Assembly: GCA_947364235.1 (NCBI GenBank)
Contig: CANARY010000005.1
Location: forward strand, 144,689 to 208,688
DNA: 64,000 bases
Source: an uncultured Candidatus Melainabacteria bacterium
Lineage (GTDB): Bacteria > Cyanobacteriota > Vampirovibrionia > Gastranaerophilales > Gastranaerophilaceae
Direction of reading: 5' to 3'
Shown: positions 51,884 through 60,060 of the stretch, in pieces
Layout: each line of letters opens with the position of its first letter
How positions within the stretch are numbered: position 1 is the stretch's first letter
Program-made: the position numbers and the translations under genes
The notes under the pieces: generated by a model
Seen by the model: only the letters and a program-made list of their open reading frames with translations
Told to the model about the DNA's origin: nothing
Databases searched by the model: none

Positions 51884-52924
51884 ATGAGTTTAGTTTCACT
51901 TTTGAAGAAAAAAAATCGTACAACGCTTTTTACAACTCCAAGCCACGGAGGAAAGTTTTGCATTGTACATAAATTCTACCAGTGGTATAGAGCAGATATT
52001 TCCGAAATTGATGCATTAAACCCAGAAGAAGAGCTTGAAAAAGCCGAAAGAAAAGCCGCAAAAATATATGGTTCGAAGTCAGTACATTTCCTTACCAACG
52101 GCTCAACAAGCGGTATTATTGCTGCCATACTTGCATGCTGCAAAAGCGGAGACAAAATTCTTATATGGGAATATTCACACCCATGCCACAAAAATGGAGC
52201 AAAATTAGCAGGCAGCGAAGTTATTGAATATTCTCTTCCATATAACAGCGAATGGGGAGTTTACACAGCTCTTGAAAACACAGAACTTCTCATAAAAAAA
52301 TATTCACCAAAGGCTATTGTTATTACATCTCCAAGCTACGAAGGAATTGTTTCAGACATCCCTGAAATCAGCAGAATTTGTAAAAAATACGGAGTTTTTC
52401 TTATAGTTGATGAAGCTCATGGAGCGCTGTATCCATTTAGTGAAAATTTGCCCTTAAGTGCGGTAAATTACGCAGATTTTACAGTACAGTCTCTCCATAA
52501 AACAGCCGGAGGAATAAATCCGACAGCGCTTTTACATTGTAATTGCGATTTAGACATTAAATCTGCACTAAAAATGATTTCCACTACATCGCCATCATAT
52601 CCGATGTTAGCCACAATTGAAGCAAATATAAACTACCTTAACTCTTCAAAAGGACGCAAAAAGATAAAAGAACTGATTGAAGAAATCAAAACGCTTAGAA
52701 ATTCTTATAAAAACATAGAATTTTATGGAGACGATGTTACCAAAATCCTAATAAAAAAAGCAGGTTTAAGCGGATATGAACTGTCAAAACTATTATTTGA
52801 AAAATTTGACATAGAAGACGAACGCACAAACGAAAAGTCAACAATGCTGCTTTGCGGACTTGGAACTACAAAAGAAAAACTTTCACGCTTAAAAAAAGCT
52901 TTAAATTATTTAATCAAAGCTTGA
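51884..52924 (+). CDS. Short PLP-dependent enzyme of the Orn/Lys/Arg decarboxylase family
   Basis: A 346-residue fold-type I PLP enzyme. The family entry motif TPxHxGG appears as TPSHGGKF; FLTNGSTSGIIAAI binds the phosphate, VDEAHGALYPF holds the pyridine-contacting aspartate, and SLHKTAGGINP contains the Schiff-base lysine. Full-length biosynthetic decarboxylases of this family have about 480 residues or more with a C-terminal domain; here only the major domain and a short tail remain, as in some cyanobacterial arginine/lysine decarboxylase-like proteins. Substrate unproven. It converges with the isochorismatase gene, overlapping by 19 bases. Confidence 0.82.
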   Translation: MSLVSLLKKKNRTTLFTTPSHGGKFCIVHKFYQWYRADISEIDALNPEEELEKAERKAAKIYGSKSVHFLTNGSTSGIIAAILACCKSGDKILIWEYSHPCHKNGAKLAGSEVIEYSLPYNSEWGVYTALENTELLIKKYSPKAIVITSPSYEGIVSDIPEISRICKKYGVFLIVDEAHGALYPFSENLPLSAVNYADFTVQSLHKTAGGINPTALLHCNCDLDIKSALKMISTTSPSYPMLATIEANINYLNSSKGRKKIKELIEEIKTLRNSYKNIEFYGDDVTKILIKKAGLSGYELSKLLFEKFDIEDERTNEKSTMLLCGLGTTKEKLSRLKKALNYLIKA

Positions 52925-53439
52925 ACTTCTTTGAAGCAAGGGTGTTTTGCTCCCTCAAGCCATTCAAAGAGTGCAATTTCAGCCGTTAAAATATGAGCTC
53001 CATTGTCTTTCATACGCTCTAACCCTGCTGAATATTCAGTTTCTGCACGGCTTCCGCAAGCATCTTTCAAAACATATACTTCATAACCTTTTGAAACCAA
53101 AGCTTCTGCAGTCTGACTTACACAAATATGCGTTTCTATACCAAATATTATAACTTGCTTTTTACCAACCAAAGCATCTTTTATATCTTCAAACGCAGAA
53201 AAAGCTGTTTTTTCAAAGTATTTTGGAGCTTCAAGAACATTTTTAATTTCTGAAATAGTTTCACCAAGTCCCTTAGGATACTGCTCTGTCACAATAACCG
53301 GAATGCCTAAAATACTTGCAGCTTTTGCTGCAATAGCAGCTTTTTTAGCACAAAGTTCTTTATTAAAAACTGCATTCAAGAGCTTTTCCTGGACATCAAT
53401 TATTACAACAACGCTATCTTGCACTCTAAGCTTAGGCAT
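52906..53439 (-). CDS. Isochorismatase-family cysteine hydrolase
   Basis: A 177-residue hydrolase. The family triad is present: aspartate in VVIIDVQEKLL, lysine in YFEKTAFSAF and the nucleophilic cysteine in FGIETHICVSQTAEAL. It resembles the small YcaC/nicotinamidase-like group that hydrolyses amides or thioesters. No signal peptide. It is the last gene of the minus operon starting with the transketolase subunit, overlapping the preceding gene by 8 bases. Confidence 0.9.
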   Translation of the reverse strand: MPKLRVQDSVVVIIDVQEKLLNAVFNKELCAKKAAIAAKAASILGIPVIVTEQYPKGLGETISEIKNVLEAPKYFEKTAFSAFEDIKDALVGKKQVIIFGIETHICVSQTAEALVSKGYEVYVLKDACGSRAETEYSAGLERMKDNGAHILTAEIALFEWLEGAKHPCFKEVQALIK

Positions 53440-54619
53440 TTCTTATCTCCTCTTTAAACTCCATTATAAACTGCTCCACTAAATCCTCCAACAGACCTGC
53501 TTCCAGCTCATCAGGATTGAGTGAAATTCTCTTTGCATCAATATTATTTGCCGAAGACATGTATGTAATATCGATGTTAATTCTTGTAAAACCTGGGCTT
53601 GTAATCTTAAAGGCAGCAGAAGCATACCTGCCTTTTATTTCAAGAACACTCTGCCCTTCTCCTGCTTGGTGTTCTAATGTCACACCATAGAGCCTTCCAT
53701 TATATTTTTGCATTACATGATAAAAAACAGGATTAATAATTTGCTCAATTTTTTTGTTAAACTCTTGCTTAAATAGTTTAAAGTTTCCGCGCATCGAAGT
53801 TTCAGATGATTTCATTGAAGTATAAACTTTTTCGTAATTAATCGCTTCGTGTAACTTATTCAAAGCTTCATTCACAAGCTGTTCACGGGTTTTTGAAAAA
53901 ATTTTCACAAAACCTGCATATATTTTTTCAGGTATCTGCCCGCATATCTTCGCCCAGATTTTATTTGCTCCCTCAATATCAGTATCATACAAAATCAAAA
54001 AATACTTATTTACAGCAAAACTCATCAGAACATCATTTCTACGTATATTATTTAATATTATAGTCTCAATCTGATTTGGCTGTATCAAAAATTTTGCTTT
54101 TTCATTTGGAGAAATTGCCGCAAGAACAGCTGAAGCTGAAGTTTCATTAATTTTCTCAAGCTCTTTATCAAGGATGGTATTATAATCAAGAAAAACCTCA
54201 TTATTTGTGGTTATTAAATTCTTAGCAACAAGAATTTCTCTATACTGTTTATTTTTTTGCAGAACAGATAATTTATGCAAAGCAGAAATTACCTGCGCCT
54301 GAAACTCATCATCAGAAGTAAGCGGAGTTACAAACGCTAAAGCTCCGTTTTTTAAAAGATTTATCTTATACTCTTCTTCAGAATTGTAAGCAAAAACAAT
54401 AACAGGAGAATCTTTTAGCAAACTTACTATTTCAGCTGTTTGATTTTTTGCGTTTTCGCTATTTATAACCAGAGCTGACGTTGAAAGAATATCCAGATTT
54501 TCCGGCAAATCGTTAAAGTTCAGGCAAAAAAGCTCGTCACTTTTTCTAAGTACAAGTTTTTGAACAATGTACTCAAAAAAATCAGAATCATCTGAAATTA
54601 GAGCAATTCTGCTATGCAT
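53432..54619 (-). CDS. Degenerate receiver/GGDEF-like signalling protein
   Basis: A 395-residue protein from the ATG at 54619 (an upstream TTG in the same frame overlaps the HDOD gene). Residues 1-115 look like a receiver domain (RIALISDDSDFFEYIV) but the phospho-acceptor region (ALVINSEN) has no aspartate. Residues about 130-290 resemble a diguanylate cyclase fold in which the GGDEF position is AVNKY (RNDVLMSFAVNKYFLILYDTD), so catalysis is not expected. The C-terminal ~120 residues are unassigned beta-rich sequence. It is probably a protein-protein adaptor next to the HDOD gene. Confidence 0.7.
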   Translation of the reverse strand: MHSRIALISDDSDFFEYIVQKLVLRKSDELFCLNFNDLPENLDILSTSALVINSENAKNQTAEIVSLLKDSPVIVFAYNSEEEYKINLLKNGALAFVTPLTSDDEFQAQVISALHKLSVLQKNKQYREILVAKNLITTNNEVFLDYNTILDKELEKINETSASAVLAAISPNEKAKFLIQPNQIETIILNNIRRNDVLMSFAVNKYFLILYDTDIEGANKIWAKICGQIPEKIYAGFVKIFSKTREQLVNEALNKLHEAINYEKVYTSMKSSETSMRGNFKLFKQEFNKKIEQIINPVFYHVMQKYNGRLYGVTLEHQAGEGQSVLEIKGRYASAAFKITSPGFTRINIDITYMSSANNIDAKRISLNPDELEAGLLEDLVEQFIMEFKEEIRNA

Positions 54620-54629
54620 ACACGGCTGC

Positions 54630-55427
54630 CTATGACAATTCTGCAATCAACACTTCTGCTTTTTGCAAAACAGCCTTTCTTAAATCTTCTATGTCTTCAA
54701 AATCAATGCCTAAAGTTTTGAGGAAATCTTTGTCTATTAAATTAGGATTAAAATTATCCTGAACAACCTTATCAACTAAAGAAACAAGGTTGCAAGGCAC
54801 AGGAATTGAAGAAAGAGAAGGAGCATGGTGATAAGAAATTATATTAGCCAGCAAAATAGGAAGCTGCCATCTTTTTGCAAGAAGCGAACCTGTTTTTACG
54901 TGATCAGAATCAAAATACTTACGCTCTGCATCAAGAATATCTGCACCATCACCAACAGCACTCAAAACTTTTTCGTACATTTTAGTATTAGACATGTTTA
55001 AAACCATTTTACCCACATCATGAACAAAACCAGCAATAAAAGCTTCATCTGAGTCCATAACTTTAGTTAAACTTGCAAGATATTCACATCCAGCAGCAAC
55101 TCTCATTGAATGTTTCCAAAGCTCTTTATCACCAGCACTTGCCATCATCGGCTTCATTGCAACAGCAACTATAATATTTTTAACTTTTACCATACCCAAA
55201 AGAGAAAGAGCTATATTAATAGAACTTATCTGCTGCGAAAAACCATAATAAGCAGAATTGACAAGAGCCAGAATTTTAATCGTAAGCGACTGGTCAAACA
55301 TAACAATATCGCCAAGCTCTTTCATGCTTGCAGTAGGCTTCTTCATAATATTCAAAGCCTTTACAATCACACTCGGCATCGCTTGTATATCTTTAACACC
55401 ATTTACTAATTCAATTGTTTTATCCAT
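54630..55427 (-). CDS. HDOD-domain protein
   Basis: A 265-residue protein consisting of one HDOD domain (VKDIQAMPSVIVKALNIM, FDQSLTIKILALVNSAYYG, GFVHDVGKMVLNMS, IISYHHAPSLSSIP). HDOD is an HD-related helical fold that usually lacks nuclease/phosphodiesterase activity and recruits partners in chemotaxis, motility and c-di-GMP signalling; a VHDVGK sequence is retained here. It follows ftsX by 13 bases and precedes the degenerate REC/GGDEF gene. Confidence 0.9.
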   Translation of the reverse strand: MDKTIELVNGVKDIQAMPSVIVKALNIMKKPTASMKELGDIVMFDQSLTIKILALVNSAYYGFSQQISSINIALSLLGMVKVKNIIVAVAMKPMMASAGDKELWKHSMRVAAGCEYLASLTKVMDSDEAFIAGFVHDVGKMVLNMSNTKMYEKVLSAVGDGADILDAERKYFDSDHVKTGSLLAKRWQLPILLANIISYHHAPSLSSIPVPCNLVSLVDKVVQDNFNPNLIDKDFLKTLGIDFEDIEDLRKAVLQKAEVLIAELS

Positions 55428-55440
55428 ATCTTCACCTATT

Positions 55441-56349
55441 CTATACTTGTAAATGTTTTTTTATAGACAGGAAGCTGCCTATAGCTCCAAATGCTGTACC
55501 TATTATCAGCAGGGTAATTATAACTATATTCTGAGCGTATGCAGGAGTAGGAATTAAGAAAAACTTATGAACATTAATCAATAGCCCCTGTACACAGTTT
55601 AACGGAAGCACCGCTATTACAGAAGATACAAAACCATAGAATGCGCCCTGCATTATAAGCGGAGTTTTAATATACCAGTTGCTGACGCCCATTAAACGCA
55701 TAATTTCAATTTCTTCTTTTCTAGCCTGGATTACAAGCTGAATTGTATTATTAATAATTGTTATGGTTAATGCTGCTGATATTATTATAACAAATATCAT
55801 AGTAGTATTCACTACATTTGTTAAAACTTGCATTTTTTTAGCAAGCTCTTTTGCATAACCCAAATCCTCTACACCAGCTATAGGCTTGATTTGATTAAAA
55901 ACCTCCGAAATGTTTTCAGGTTTATCAACCTTAACACGTAATGTATCAGGCAGCGGATTAGCAATATCATGAAGCCCAAGCTCCTGTTTTAAGCTTTTCC
56001 AAGACTCATCTTTAGTCTTAAGAGTCACAGTCTTAACGTGTTTTATTTCTTTAATTCTATCTTTTACAATAGAAGGCTCTGTTTTATTTTTTAAATAAAC
56101 AGATATCTCAAGAACATTCCCAAGCTCATTTGCAAACGTAGATAAAGACAGCGTGAATCTAAAAAGCACGCCGAATAAAGTCAATATAGCAGCCATAGTT
56201 GTAATAATCACCAGGTTAATAATACCTGTACGCTTAATATCATTTATAGCTTCCATAACTATTCTGTAAGCAATTCTCAACTCGCATAGCCAGTCTTTTG
56301 GTATATGTTTTTTTACCTGTTTTTTTAATTGCTGCCTGCTATTGTCCAT
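55441..56349 (-). CDS. ftsX: Cell division ABC transporter permease FtsX
   Basis: A 302-residue four-helix permease: an N-terminal helix (INLVIITTMAAILTLFGVLF), an extracytoplasmic loop of about 120 residues containing SVYLKNKTEPSIVKDRI-like ISVYLKNKTEPS, and three C-terminal helices (MIFVIIISAALTITIINNT onward) with the MRLMGVSNWYIKTPLIMQG loop. FtsEX controls peptidoglycan hydrolases at the septum. It overlaps ftsE by 11 bases. Confidence 0.94.
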   Translation of the reverse strand: MDNSRQQLKKQVKKHIPKDWLCELRIAYRIVMEAINDIKRTGIINLVIITTMAAILTLFGVLFRFTLSLSTFANELGNVLEISVYLKNKTEPSIVKDRIKEIKHVKTVTLKTKDESWKSLKQELGLHDIANPLPDTLRVKVDKPENISEVFNQIKPIAGVEDLGYAKELAKKMQVLTNVVNTTMIFVIIISAALTITIINNTIQLVIQARKEEIEIMRLMGVSNWYIKTPLIMQGAFYGFVSSVIAVLPLNCVQGLLINVHKFFLIPTPAYAQNIVIITLLIIGTAFGAIGSFLSIKKHLQV

Positions 56350-57016
56350 AAGTACCTGCCTGAATATCTCTTATAATTTCACCATTTTCAAGAGTTAAAA
56401 CTCTCTTTCTAAAACGATCCACCAGCGTATAATCGTGCGTAGACACAATTACAGTAATTCCCCTCTGGTTAATTTGTTCCAAAATCTGCATAACTTCAAG
56501 CGAGTTTTTCGGGTCTAAGTTTCCTGTAGGCTCGTCCGCTATCAAAAGAGGAGGCCCGTTTACAAGAGCACGTGCTATACTTACTCTCTGCTGTTCGCCC
56601 CCTGATAACTCTGAAGGCTTTGCTTTGGCTTTGTCCAAAAGCCCTACGACTTTTAAAGCTCCGTTTACGCGGTTTCTAATCTCTGAAGAGCTTATTCCAA
56701 GCGTTCTAATAACATAAGCTATATTGTCATATACAGACTGGTTTTGCAAAAGCTTATAATCCTGAAAAACAATCCCCATACAACGTCTCAAATTCGGCAC
56801 CTTTTCAGGAGGAAGATTCGCAATATTAATGCCTCCTATCAGCACCGTTCCTGTAGTCGGAGTTTCCTCTTTATAAAGCATTTTTATCAAAGTAGACTTT
56901 CCAGCTCCTGAAGCACCTGTTATAAACACAAACTCCCCTGATAAAATATCAAGATTTATGTTTTTTAATGCATAATTATTTTTATATTTCTTTGTTACAG
57001 ATCTTAATTGTATCAT
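56339..57016 (-). CDS. ftsE: Cell division ATP-binding protein FtsE
   Basis: A 225-residue ABC ATPase partner of FtsX. Walker A is GASGAGKSTL (about 35-44), the Q-loop is VFQDYKLL, the signature is LSGGEQQRVSIARAL, and Walker B is LLIADEPTGNLD. It starts within the transketolase stop (4-base overlap) and overlaps ftsX, so expression is coupled to both. Confidence 0.95.
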   Translation of the reverse strand: MIQLRSVTKKYKNNYALKNINLDILSGEFVFITGASGAGKSTLIKMLYKEETPTTGTVLIGGINIANLPPEKVPNLRRCMGIVFQDYKLLQNQSVYDNIAYVIRTLGISSSEIRNRVNGALKVVGLLDKAKAKPSELSGGEQQRVSIARALVNGPPLLIADEPTGNLDPKNSLEVMQILEQINQRGITVIVSTHDYTLVDRFRKRVLTLENGEIIRDIQAGTYGQ

Positions 57017-57957
57017 ATTAACTCAATCACCTTATTTGCAATACTCTCAGCATCCAGAGCATAATACTTCAAAAGCTCATCCGGCGTTCCGCTCTGACCA
57101 AAACAATCATTCACACCAATTCTAAGAACTTTTTGAGGGTTGTTTTCCGATAGAACTTCACACACAGCAGAACCTAAACCGCCATTTATTGAATGATTTT
57201 CAATTGTAACAACAAGCTTTGTTTTAGCAGCACTCTTAAGAATTGTTTCGCAATCAAACGGTTTTATAACCGGAACATTGATAATTTCAGCATTTACACC
57301 TTTATCCTTAAGGATTTCAGCAGCTCTGATAACTTCTGACAGTATATCACCTGAAGCTATTAAAGTCACATCTGAGCCTTCTTCAAGAACAATAGCTTTA
57401 TTTAAATCAAATTTATAAGTTTCATCATACACAACCGGCACATTCATCCTTGAAAGTCTTATGTATACCGGACCTTCATATTCTGATGCAAACCTTACGG
57501 CCTGGCGCGTCTGTTCATAATCAGAAGGAGCTATCACTACCATATTAGGAAGACCGCGCATAAGAGAAATGTCTTCAAGCGCCTGATGGCTCGCACCATC
57601 TTCTCCTACTGTAATACCTCCATGAGCGCCAACTATTTTTACATTAGATTTTTGATAACAAACAGAATTTCTTATCTGATCATACGCTCTTCCTGTTGCA
57701 AATACAGCAAAAGTAGCTGCAAATGGAATAAAACCTTCAAGAGAAAGCCCGAGAGCGGTTGTAATCAAATCCTGCTCAGCAATTCCTACATCAAAAAACC
57801 TTTCCGGAAAAGCTTTTGCAAACAAAGATGTCTGAGTAGAACCGCACAAATCAGCATCAAGCGCAACTACCTTCTGGTTCACACCTCCCAGCTCTGCTAA
57901 TTCTTCCCCGAAAGCCCCTCTAATGGACTTTTTTAAATCATAGTTTATAGTATACAT
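57013..57957 (-). CDS. Transketolase C-terminal subunit
   Basis: A 314-residue protein with the pyrimidine-binding and C-terminal domains of transketolase (VALDADLCGSTQT, FDVGIAEQDLITTALGLS, EDGASHQALEDISLMRGLPN, SGDILSEVIRAAEIL). In split transketolases the N-terminal thiamine-diphosphate-binding half is a separate gene, normally directly upstream; here upstream is only a small coiled-coil gene, so the partner must be elsewhere. It may act in the pentose phosphate pathway or on a related ketol. First gene of the ftsEX operon. Confidence 0.88.
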   Translation of the reverse strand: MYTINYDLKKSIRGAFGEELAELGGVNQKVVALDADLCGSTQTSLFAKAFPERFFDVGIAEQDLITTALGLSLEGFIPFAATFAVFATGRAYDQIRNSVCYQKSNVKIVGAHGGITVGEDGASHQALEDISLMRGLPNMVVIAPSDYEQTRQAVRFASEYEGPVYIRLSRMNVPVVYDETYKFDLNKAIVLEEGSDVTLIASGDILSEVIRAAEILKDKGVNAEIINVPVIKPFDCETILKSAAKTKLVVTIENHSINGGLGSAVCEVLSENNPQKVLRIGVNDCFGQSGTPDELLKYYALDAESIANKVIELI

Positions 57958-58012
57958 ATTTACCCTCTAAATAAATTATACCATAAACTATTAAAAAACT
58001 CATAAAATTTTA

Positions 58013-58240
58013 TTAAAAATAATCACAAATACGCTTCTCTTTAGAAGCGAACAAGCTTTTAAGTTTTTCAGCAATAGGATTTTTTTCAAGTTCTTCAAGC
58101 TCTTTCTTTAAAACAGCTTTTTCTAAAATAAGAGTATTGTAAAGCTGTTCACATACTTCAGAAGAAGATTGGTGTAAATGTAATTTCTTAATCTGCTGCT
58201 CTTTTTGCTGGATTTGTTTCTTTATTTGATTTTTATTCAC
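58013..58240 (-). CDS. Small charged coiled-coil protein
   Basis: A 75-residue protein from GTG at 58240-58238, which has GAGG at 6 bases; another GTG four codons upstream lies before the Shine-Dalgarno. The sequence is Lys/Gln/Glu-rich (KKQIQQKEQQIKKLHLHQ, VLKKELEELEKNP) and helical. Small helical proteins near motility genes may be chaperones, but nothing identifies this one. The gap to the sigma-28 promoter on the other strand is about 200 bases. Confidence 0.55.
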   Translation of the reverse strand: MNKNQIKKQIQQKEQQIKKLHLHQSSSEVCEQLYNTLILEKAVLKKELEELEKNPIAEKLKSLFASKEKRICDYF

Positions 58241-58444
58241 TAGAAACCTCACTTAAATAAGAATAAAGGTTTTTATTAAATTTTTCAATCAATCTTTTAG
58301 TTGATTTATATGTAACATTTTCTTAACATTTTATCAATTTCTTGTAATACAAAATCTTTTATAAAACATACACGAGAAAGATAAATCAATATAAGGATTT
58401 CAGCCTTGTATTGTTAATTTTTGTAACAATTTTTCTTAAAAACC

Positions 58445-58471
58445 TAAAGTTTTCAGAAAAAATGCCGATAA
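58445..58471 (+). promoter_or_regulatory. Consensus sigma-28 (FliA) promoter
   Basis: TAAAGTTT (58445-58452), 11 bases, GCCGATAA (58464-58471): every fixed position of the enterobacterial FliA consensus is matched. The predicted start near 58478 lies 48 bases before the ATG. CTAAAGTT (58444-58451) and AACTTTAG (58470-58477) form a perfect inverted repeat across it. Confidence 0.88.
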
Positions 58472-58525
58472 CTTTAGCAAAGTAGGATTGTATTGTTATG
58501 AAAATATAGAAAGGAGTTACAATCT

Positions 58526-60004
58526 ATGTCTAAAGTAGGATTTAATGAAGTTCAAGCTTATGCAAAAGCAAATAATGTGGACTTCAAAACCGCAGCTAAA
58601 AAAATGGGATTATCCGAGAAAGACGCTGCTGAGCTAGAGAAACTGGGCGGAGACCCTGGAGCACCGGTTGACGGCTTCGAGAAAAAAACGTATAAACTTA
58701 ACGGAAAGCCCGTCACATTAGAACACACCTATACTTTAAAATCAGGAAGACAGGTACAGGTATTCAAAGATGAAAACGGCAAAGAAATATTCCAATATAA
58801 AGCAGCAGACGGCACAACTTTAAAAGAAGAATATTTCAAAAAGCAAGAAGGCGTTGAAGGAAAAAATTATGTTGTTATGGGCGATGGCAAACTAGGTACT
58901 GTAGCAGAGAAAAAAGAAGATGATAAAGCTTTCTTTAAATTTACTGACGAAAAGGGTGATTTTAGTGTAAAAGAAACGTTGTTAACTGCTGCAAAAGTAG
59001 TTTTATCACCGCTAATGCTTTTAAGCAGCTGTTCTGAAGGCGGCGACGAGTTAATTGGTCCTGGTAATATTACAAATAACAACCAAACTGTTATTAATCT
59101 CAGTATCAAACTTGAGGGCAAAAGTAATATGACTGCGGCAGATATTGATAAAATCATTAATGCAGCTTTAGAAAAATTCGGAGACAGAATTGTTTCAACA
59201 TTAACACAACTTTTTGCGAACCTGTCAGAAGAAAATAAAGCTCTGAATGACAAGATTCTGAATGCTATTAATAGTTTTAAAGCTGAAAACATTCAAACTC
59301 TAAACAAAATTCTTTCTGCTATTAAAAATATAGAAAACAACGGCGGAGACACATCTAAAATTGAAGCATTGTTAGGTCAAATTCTTGATAAGCTAAACAA
59401 TATGGATGAAAATCAGAAGAATAATACCCTTGCTATTCTTGATGCAATTACAAACATCAAAGTCGGCGGAGGCGACACATCAGGAATCGAAGCATTACTT
59501 AACAAAATCCTTAACAAAATGGACGACAATTCAAAAGCCATCCTTGATGCAATTGCAAATATCAAAGTCGGCGGAGGCGGTGATGGAACAGTTGATTTAT
59601 CAACTGTAGAAGCTATGCTTCAAAAGTTAATTGAATTAGTCGGTAAAAATGGAGATACTTTGAGCAGCATCGATGCTAAAATGGATGTTCTAAATATCAC
59701 AGCAAACGCTATTCTTGATAAGCTGGAAGTTGAGTTCGGCAAAAATGACGAAAGATACACCAATATTATGAATATTCTTAATGCAATCAAGAATAACGGA
59801 GGCGGCGGTACAGGCGGTGCTGGATATGATGACTCAGCATTATTAGCTAAGTTAGACAAAGTTCTTGATAAGCTTGATGATATTCTTGATGCAATTAAAG
59901 ATCACAAGGTAACAGTTGATGTCACAGGTAAGGTAACTTGCGACTGCAACTGCGGAGGCAACCACGAAGGAATCCTTGGTGATTTAGAAGATATCTTAGG
60001 TTAA
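58526..60004 (+). CDS. Unrecognised repeat protein under sigma-28 control
   Basis: A 492-residue protein with no recognised family. Residues 1-40 are helical with no Sec signal. Residues 50-150 are beta-rich (YTLKSGRQVQVFKDENG). A hydrophobic segment at 151-168 ends in a lipobox-like LLSSC (C169). From 200 onward the protein is a helical, Leu/Asn/Asp-rich array, with two clear ~40-residue repeats at 268-350 (GGDTSxIEALLxxIL, AILDAIxNIKVGGG) and weaker copies elsewhere, and a C-terminal CDCNCGGNH. The start follows AAAGGAG. Its FliA promoter places it in the flagellar regulon, so a filament-associated, tether or adhesion role is plausible but not shown. Confidence 0.85.
   Translation: MSKVGFNEVQAYAKANNVDFKTAAKKMGLSEKDAAELEKLGGDPGAPVDGFEKKTYKLNGKPVTLEHTYTLKSGRQVQVFKDENGKEIFQYKAADGTTLKEEYFKKQEGVEGKNYVVMGDGKLGTVAEKKEDDKAFFKFTDEKGDFSVKETLLTAAKVVLSPLMLLSSCSEGGDELIGPGNITNNNQTVINLSIKLEGKSNMTAADIDKIINAALEKFGDRIVSTLTQLFANLSEENKALNDKILNAINSFKAENIQTLNKILSAIKNIENNGGDTSKIEALLGQILDKLNNMDENQKNNTLAILDAITNIKVGGGDTSGIEALLNKILNKMDDNSKAILDAIANIKVGGGGDGTVDLSTVEAMLQKLIELVGKNGDTLSSIDAKMDVLNITANAILDKLEVEFGKNDERYTNIMNILNAIKNNGGGGTGGAGYDDSALLAKLDKVLDKLDDILDAIKDHKVTVDVTGKVTCDCNCGGNHEGILGDLEDILG
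59327..59575 (+). repeat. Tandem ~40-residue repeats inside the sigma-28-driven gene
   Basis: Two DNA copies encode AILDAI-T/A-NIKVGGG, with similar bases in ATTCTTGATGCAATTACAAA and TCCTTGATGCAATTGCAAAT, each followed by GTCGGCGGAGGCG. A related GGDTSKIEALL unit precedes them. Confidence 0.8.
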
Positions 60005-60028
60005 GAAAAACGCAGCCGAAATAAATGC

Positions 60029-60060
60029 ACAGCGGATAGTTAAAACTATCCGCTGTTTTT
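60029..60060. terminator. Terminator after the repeat-protein gene
   Basis: ACAGCGGATAG (60029-60039) pairs with CTATCCGCTGT (60046-60056), followed by TTTTT. It lies between converging genes and overlaps the oppC stop. Confidence 0.9.

Noticed and set aside
58410..58435. ATTGTTA/TAACAAT hairpin with T-run just upstream of the sigma-28 promoter
   Set aside because: Terminator-like, but all A-T apart from one pair and no gene ends here on the plus strand.
58867..59292. 141-codon open frame opposite the repeat-protein gene
   Set aside because: Shadow frame; the plus-strand gene has promoter, Shine-Dalgarno and terminator.
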